Origin: Pseudocercospora fijiensis CIRAD86
Taxonomy: Eukaryota > Ascomycota > Dothideomycetes > Mycosphaerellales > Mycosphaerellaceae
DNA length: 64,000 nucleotides
Direction of reading: 5' to 3'
NCBI RefSeq assembly: GCF_000340215.1
Contig: NW_006921534.1
Span: 955,171-1,019,170 of the forward strand
A program made the translations under genes and the position numbers. This document shows positions 58,610 through 64,000 of this stretch, one piece after another (within the stretch, counting starts at the first letter, position 1; each line of letters opens with the position of its first letter). The notes under the pieces are model-generated. The model was not told the DNA's origin. It did not search any database and saw nothing but the letters and a program-made list of their open reading frames with translations.

Positions 58610-60640
58610 GTCTATTCTCTCGTCTAAAATATAGTATAAAAAATTCTTTAAGATAAGAAGTTACGCGCCTATTATATAACTAAGCTAACGCGTTATATAC
58701 CCCCTTAGCTTATATAAAAAGGGGTTTACGTTCTATTTTAGGCAAGGTAATTAATACGTTTTTATATAAAGATAAAAGAAAAATTAATCTTTTTAACTTC
58801 TTATATAGTACTTTATTAAACTAGCAAAAAATTAGTTTAAATCTATACTATATATAAGAGAGTCTTATTTTATACCCCGAGTATCCTAAAGGATATCGTT
58901 ATATAATCTAGACTACGTATATACCTTTATATACGGTCCCTATTACTAGGAACTATTTTCTTCCTATATAGTTAAAGTATTATAAGGAAGTAGTATATAG
59001 GGAGTATTAATACGAGTAAATAGTAGTCTTAGTATTTAACAATATCGCCTAAGGAACGAGCGATTCTCGAGATAGGAATAGGCGCCTTATCCTATAGTAC
59101 TAAGAGTTAGGTAACTCGGGGTTACTAGCGAGGCACCTCTAGGGTGCCTTATAGGTACCTAGTAAGGGTCTCGGCGGTATAGAAGGGTATTTTCTTATAG
59201 TATCCCCCCCCCTTAATAGCCTATCCTTAGGTTATATGTTTTTCCCGCGCCGCTACCTCCTCTACTACTTACGCTTTCCCGCGCTACTACTAGGTTAGTA
59301 TAGCGATACGCGGTCTAGTAGTAGAAATATTGCTACGGAACGTCGATAGTAGGATAGAGGCATCTCTAAGGTGCCTCTATATAGGGCTTACGCCCTAAGA
59401 AGAGTAGGGCGCTAGGGAGTAGTCCTATATAGACCTTCGCCCTACTTCTAATAGAAACCTCTAGTATCGACGGCAAGCGCTAAACGACTAAAGAGCTATT
59501 CGCTAAGGCGTAGTCGTTACCGTATATATAGGTATCCACTCGGCGGTTATACTTATTAGGCTTAGCCTTAGAACGTACTATATGTTCCTATTACCTTTAA
59601 GGTAGAGTTATAGTACCTTTGCGGTACTTACTCCTTTACTTAGGGAACTTTTATATATAGGGTTTGTTTGCTACTAGGAATTAGATAATCGCGTATTTTT
59701 CTTCTACTTTCTCCTTCTCCTAATTTCGCCCTCGATATCTACTAAATACTATAGTTTCCCTAGGAAATATAAAGAGTACTTATACGCTAAAGCGTAGAAG
59801 TAGTCGAGGTCGGTACGCTTAGTTTTTACTAGGAATAACGATTAATAAGGGTATGTTTATTACGCCGACCCTTTACGTTACCTGCGTTATATACGCTTTA
59901 CTCGCGACCTCTTAGAGTTACCGCCGAGGTGCCTATAAGGTACTAGAAGCGTCTATATACGAAGTAAGTATAGGTCGCTAGGGTTAAAAGCGCGCGTTTC
60001 GTTAAACAACCTTCTTCTTCTTTTTATTAATACTAACTAGTATTAGATCGCCCGCTCGATACTGCTCCGCTCCGATATACTTCTCCTAGTCCCTTAAATA
60101 CTAAGGCTAATACCTTTTAAGCACTACTATTACCGCTATTATTATAAGAGCTAACTCTCGCCGACCCTTTTATTATAGCTTTAGGTTCCGGTAGTAGTAG
60201 CGGTTACAACTTTACTCCTATTAATTAAAGCGGTAGCGGTATGCCGCGTAGTGCTTCGGACAACTCGTTTACGTACGCTTAGAAGACCTTAGGTCGTAGC
60301 AGCCCCTTAGAGCACTATAACGATAGCCGCCTCTATATCGATAGCGAGGCTAATACCCCTTCTAAGGACGTCCTATTTAACTTCTATAGAGTAAGTCCGG
60401 TTCTCGAACCTCGCTTAGAGCTTTGTACTAGCTACGCTATCTGCCTCGAGTACGTCCGTAGGAGCTAGAATATCGGTACGAATAAGATAACTATCGGTAA
60501 GCAGCGCTCTGTACTAGATAGCTACGAATTTAAGGAAGATATAAAGTGCGGCCGATATAGACCTATATAGGGTTAGGGTTGCAAGCCTATAAGTATTACC
60601 TACGAGGCGCCTTAGAGGTACCCGCTAATCCGCTATATAG
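58610..60640. other. RIPed sequence right of the gene island
   Basis: No gene is visible. Contains a C run at 59206-59213 and several GGTACCT/GGTGCCT palindromic repeats. Short + strand frames from about 60200 may belong to the ORF that is clearer after 60650. Confidence 0.45.
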
Positions 60641-60649
60641 ATCCCTCCT

Positions 60650-61480
60650 ATAATATAGCGTATAGCTAATTTTCTCGAGTACCTCCGTCGCCGCGCTAAG
60701 GTAAGCATTAATAACTACGGCGCTCTTTATTAAGACACCCTTCGCCGTAAGGCGGATTAGCGCAACTACGCTAATAAGATATAGGCAGGCTATAACCGTA
60801 TCCGCCTTCGCCTAAAGAACGACAATCTCCTTAACCGCGAACCCTCTAGCTAGGATTAGTCGAATTACGATAACTAGCTAAAGGCTAACTATTAGGCGGC
60901 TTAGAAGGCTTTCTCGAAGGGTCGCTTAGTCGATCTAACCGCCGAGGGTTAGAATATAACTATCGATAGGGAGATAGAGTAGTAGTACTTTAAGGCGATT
61001 AGTAAGGAGTATCTTAGTACGAAGTTTTAGCGTCTAATCTTCCTTAGCCGTAAAGTCCGCTAAGGGATTTTCGAGAGGCATCGGAGGTACCTATAAGGGG
61101 CCTAGGTTAAGCGGCTAGGGTATAGAGTATTGTTTTTATAAATTTTCGAGCGAGAATATACGCGACTCGAGAATACCTTAAGTATGCTTAGCGTATAGGT
61201 AGAGATAGGAAGGTTCTACGAACGGGTATACTTTTAATACTATTATCCTAAATAAGAAGAGGATACTTTAGATAGCTAGGAAATTAATAACAGTCGCCCG
61301 GTAATATTAATAACTTCTATAAAGTTTATCTACTAGTACTATCTTAATTTGCCCTTAGTCGGAGACTAGGCCGACGAGAAGAAGATACTTTAGTCGTCGG
61401 TAGGGTTTTACGAGCCCTCTTAGAGGGCCTCCGAGGTACCTCTATAGTGCTTTAGGTACCGGCGGCGTTTTTAATCTTCT
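60650..61480 (+). pseudogene. Unknown RIPed ORF, plus strand
   Basis: A frame of some 275 codons whose breaks are almost all TAG/TAA: DTLRRKADQRNYANKI (about 60728), QAGYNRIRLRLKNDNLLNRE (about 60782), VDLTAEGQNITIDREIEQQY (about 60930), FLSRKVRQGIFERHRRYL (about 61036) and INNSRPVILI (about 61282). Q in these pieces stands for TAG/TAA or kept Gln. Rich in Arg, Gln and Tyr, helix-prone, possibly gag-like or coiled-coil. No family recognised. It lies tail to tail with Gypsy element 3. Confidence 0.45.
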
Positions 61481-61499
61481 CCTTATACTCTACGAGTGG

Positions 61500-61660
61500 A
61501 TTTAGAGAATAAGCTAACTACTCTTCTGTTATCTAATCGTCCTATTTAGGTAAATACCCCTTCTATCTAACCCTAAACTTCTTATTCTTTCCTCTTCCTT
61601 TATAAGCGACGATCTCCTCGACCTTATATTCTTCCTCCGATCTATCCTCTTTAATATCGT
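61500..61660 (-). pseudogene. Gypsy 3 chromodomain
   Basis: Minus strand: EEEYKVEEIVAYKGRGKNKK then FRVR-KGYLPK-DD-ITEE-L, matching the EYEVExIL-R...yLVKWKGY...TWE pattern with Trp codons turned to TAG. In chromoviruses this C-terminal integrase domain directs insertion toward methylated-histone chromatin. Confidence 0.85.
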
Positions 61661-62339
61661 CGATAGGGGGTAGCTAGTAGCCTTTACGAGCGTTATATCC
61701 TTCTAATAGCGATATATAGAATACCGGGTATAAGCGCTTTATCGACGGGGGTAGGTTAAGCTTATAAGCCTAGCTTCCGAAGCGCTCTATAATAGTAAAA
61801 GGTCTAAGATATTTATTATCGAGCTTGCGGTAAGGACGCTTCGCACGAATGTTCTTTGCCGATAATAGGACTTAATTACCGATAGCGAAGTACTTGTCCT
61901 TCGTTACTCTATCGTAGTAGCGTTATTATAGCTCCTAAGTATACTAGAGCGAGGAGCGAGCTTCTTCGAAGTCTTTTAGTCTATCGGATAGAAACGTATA
62001 CGCTTCTTCCGCGAGCTTCTTAGTCCTTAGCGGTACTAGCGAGATACTATCGAGGTACTCTAGAGGTAGGTGCTCCCTACTCGATGCGATCTTAATACTA
62101 TTAGGAAGGTTCGGTTTAATACCGAAGGCAACCTTAATTAGAGATTTGCTACTAAGTCTATTATACGGCTTACTATTATAAGCAAACGTAGCAGTATATA
62201 GTAACCGAGCCTAATCGTCTTAGTCCTAATTACAGTAGATACGAAGATAGTTCTTAAGCTGCTAGTTTATACGCTTAGTCTAACTATCGGTCTAAGGATA
62301 AAAAGCAGTACTAAGACAGCGTTTAATAGCGAGATAGTA

Positions 62340-62580
62340 ATAGAAAGCACTCTAGTAAGCACTAGTAAAGATTAATCCCCGATTAGAAACTAACTTATTA
62401 GGAGCTCCGGTATTATAGACAACCTTATTAAAGAAAAGCTCTACTAGTATAACCGCGTTAATATCCTTTATAATAGGGAAGTAACATACTATTTTAGAAA
62501 ATCGATCGATAATAACTAAGACGGAATTATATATACGACCTCTAAACCTAATAGAAGGCGGCAACCTAGTAATAAAGTCT
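62340..62580 (-). pseudogene. Gypsy 3 integrase core
   Basis: An open 70-codon stretch (62352-62564) reads SVLVIIDRFSKIVCYFPI, then NKVVYNTGAPNKLVSNRGLI. These are the VVVDRFSKxxHFxP strand and the GxPxxIVSDRGxxFTS block; the second catalytic Asp is now Asn (GAC/GAT to AAC/AAT). A palindromic GGTACCT repeat starts just beyond its end at 62584. Confidence 0.88.
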
Positions 62581-63399
62581 ATAGAGAGGTACCTCTAGGG
62601 TACCTTAGGGACCTCTAGTAGGCGTAGCCGACTATAAGGCTTATAGTATTTAGTTTTCGTTCTTTAATAGATATCGCATTAGGAGACGTATTCGGATACT
62701 TCTTTAGTAATCCTAGGCTAATAGTACTTAGTAGCGATAATGTATTAAGTTTATACGGTACTATAGTACCCGGCGATAGGATTATTGTAATTCCGTCGAA
62801 GGATCTCTTACTTAAGAGGTATAAAGCTAGGAATATATACTTTTCCGTCGTAACGAAGAAAGTTATTATTATCGAATTCCTAGTATCCTTCTAGCCGAGG
62901 GCGCTAAGGTGCCTTTAAGGTACCTAGGAGGGGCTCTATTAGTGCCTTATCCGTACCGCTTCCGGCCGCCTACGTAGCTCCGGTTCGGATGTCTTCTACA
63001 AAAGCGTCCTTTTACTAAGCTTCCCGAATAAGGTCTATAAGGGACGCCGGTAGCTCGATAGCGTACGCCGTTTTACTATCTGCTACCGTAGCAATAAGAT
63101 AGCGAGATATTAAGAGGTTACGGTTCTTAGTACTAGCCGTCGGTCCTACCCTAGTAAGGTATAGTCCGACGACATTGTCGAAAGCGTAGTTATCTAAGTC
63201 CTCGTTCTCTTCTTAGAGGTAGAGGCTTGCTATCGTTAAATGATCTATTTAACTACCCTCGGGCGAGTCCGTAGGAGAGGACTATTCTACCGATACGGTC
63301 GCGAGGGGCCCGCAAAGTGCCTCTACGGTAGGCCGCGGGTCCTAGGTAACTTCTAACTAACGCTTAAGGCTAGGTAAGAGGTCCCTTAGCTCTCTACGT

Positions 63400-63900
63400 T
63401 TAGTATTATCCTTAAACCTATCGAAGTAGTTAGGACGGCGGGAGAGACCGTCCGATAGATTAGATATTCCCTTCTTATACTCGATCGTAAAGTTATAAGC
63501 AGTAAGGCGTTTAGCAATACGGGCTTAATAGCTATTAAGCTCCTAAGTCGTTATAAAGTACTTTAGGTTATAATAGTCCGTTATAACTCTAATCGGATAC
63601 GCTACTCCTTTAAGGTAGTATCGCTAGACTTTAAAGTATTCGGAAATCGCTATTAATTCTTTATCTAGTATACTATAACGGATCTACGCGCCTATAAAAC
63701 TCTTAGAGTAGTAGGCAACAGGGTGCTAGTAGTACTAATAAGGTGCCTCCGAGGTACCTAGTTAGAGGAGGATGCTAGTATAGGCCGTATCTAAGGCATT
63801 AGTAATAACTATAATCGGTAAAGTAGGGTCGAAGTATCGTAAGATAGGAGCTTCTTAGAAGGCCTACTTTAGAGTACGAAACGATTCTTCGGCATCTTCT
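63400..63900 (-). pseudogene. Gypsy 3 RNase H
   Basis: Minus strand: EAPILRYFDPTLPIIVITNA (about 63815-63875), then HPVAYYSKSF (about 63700), RYSILDKELIAISEYFKV (about 63620-63680), YLKGVAYPIRVITDYYNLKY (about 63555-63615) and NLSDGLSRRPNYFDRF (about 63415-63465). All RNase H landmarks are in order. Between ILL and HPVAYYS a palindromic repeat adds GTSEAPY in frame. Confidence 0.9.
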
Positions 63901-64000
63901 ATCTATTACTATAGCCTTCTAATAACCTTCTTCTTCCCCTTCCCTTTCTCTTCTAACTTCCCGCTAGCTAACAACTTATTTAATAGGCGGGCGATACGTA

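Larger units (their letters stand above)
59131..63770. repeat. Dispersed short palindromic repeat, GAGGTGCCTCTAAGGTACCTAG type
   Basis: About ten copies of a 20-40 bp element made of facing GGTGCCT/AGGTACC halves. Positions: 59131-59168, 59358-59387, 59935-59957, 60604-60623, 61083-61106, 61411-61461, 62584-62620, 62896-62932, 63301-63340 (weak), 63739-63770. I found none left of 59 kb. One sits inside the RNase H of Gypsy 3. The halves can form a hairpin. Confidence 0.75.
61490..64000 (-). mobile_element. Ty3/Gypsy chromovirus 3, partial, runs off the window
   Basis: The minus strand from the right edge leftward holds RNase H, integrase and a chromodomain, the Gypsy chromovirus order. gag and reverse transcriptase would lie beyond 64000. 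No LTR found. RIPed, but a 70-codon stretch of integrase is still open. Confidence 0.88.

Noticed and set aside
54445..58634. Dozens of overlapping open stretches of 60-140 codons on both strands in the island
   Set aside because: Normal-composition GC-balanced DNA gives chance ORFs; those overlapping the transcription factor are shadows in other frames without motifs.
60567..60582. TAGGGTTAGGGTTG, telomere-like
   Set aside because: Only two units; too short to separate from chance in RIPed sequence.

Overview
The window looks like a chromosome segment of a filamentous ascomycete (Pezizomycotina). About 94% of it is transposable-element sequence that has passed through repeat-induced point mutation (RIP): CpA and TpG are almost absent, TpA, CpG and CTAG abound, and old reading frames carry TAG/TAA where Gln (CAG/CAA) or Trp (TGG) is expected. 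One island of normal composition, about 54.52-58.61 kb, holds the only intact gene, an 818-residue Zn2Cys6 transcription factor with an AlcR-type cluster, on the minus strand. Facing it is the wreck of an IroE-like alpha/beta-hydrolase (esterase) gene.

Layout. 1-1.9 kb: unclassified RIPed repeat. 1.9-29.1 kb: hAT element copy A (about 8.5 kb net), expanded by nested insertions: a Ty3/Gypsy element with 126-bp LTRs (3995-13441), a SWIM-type TIR transposon (15808-24614) that itself contains a Tad-like LINE (17432-22360), and a 374-bp MITE (28647-29020). About 30.0-32.9 kb: second copy of the SWIM transposon, inverted. 32.9-36.5 kb: unclassified decayed repeats. 36.6-48.1 kb: hAT copy B, carrying one pogo/Fot1-type element (38358-41584). 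48.1-53.9 kb: second Gypsy relic, minus strand. 54.5-58.6 kb: gene island. 58.6-61.5 kb: unclassified RIPed DNA. 61.5-64.0 kb: third Gypsy relic, a chromovirus with chromodomain, minus strand, running off the right end.

Main discovery. Both hAT copies carry, downstream of the transposase and in the same orientation, two separate histone H3-like genes. The first (25.5-26.3 kb; 45.0-45.8 kb) is a basic-tailed protein ending in an H3 histone fold. The second (27.9-28.5 kb; 47.2-47.9 kb) is closer to canonical H3 and keeps two spliceosomal introns, which points to capture of genomic DNA rather than of a cDNA. A further conserved ORF of unknown function lies upstream of the transposase. The A/B pair serves as empty-site control for each nested insertion, so the order of events can be read directly. 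All TE genes here are broken by RIP; the only protein expected to be made from this window is the transcription factor.
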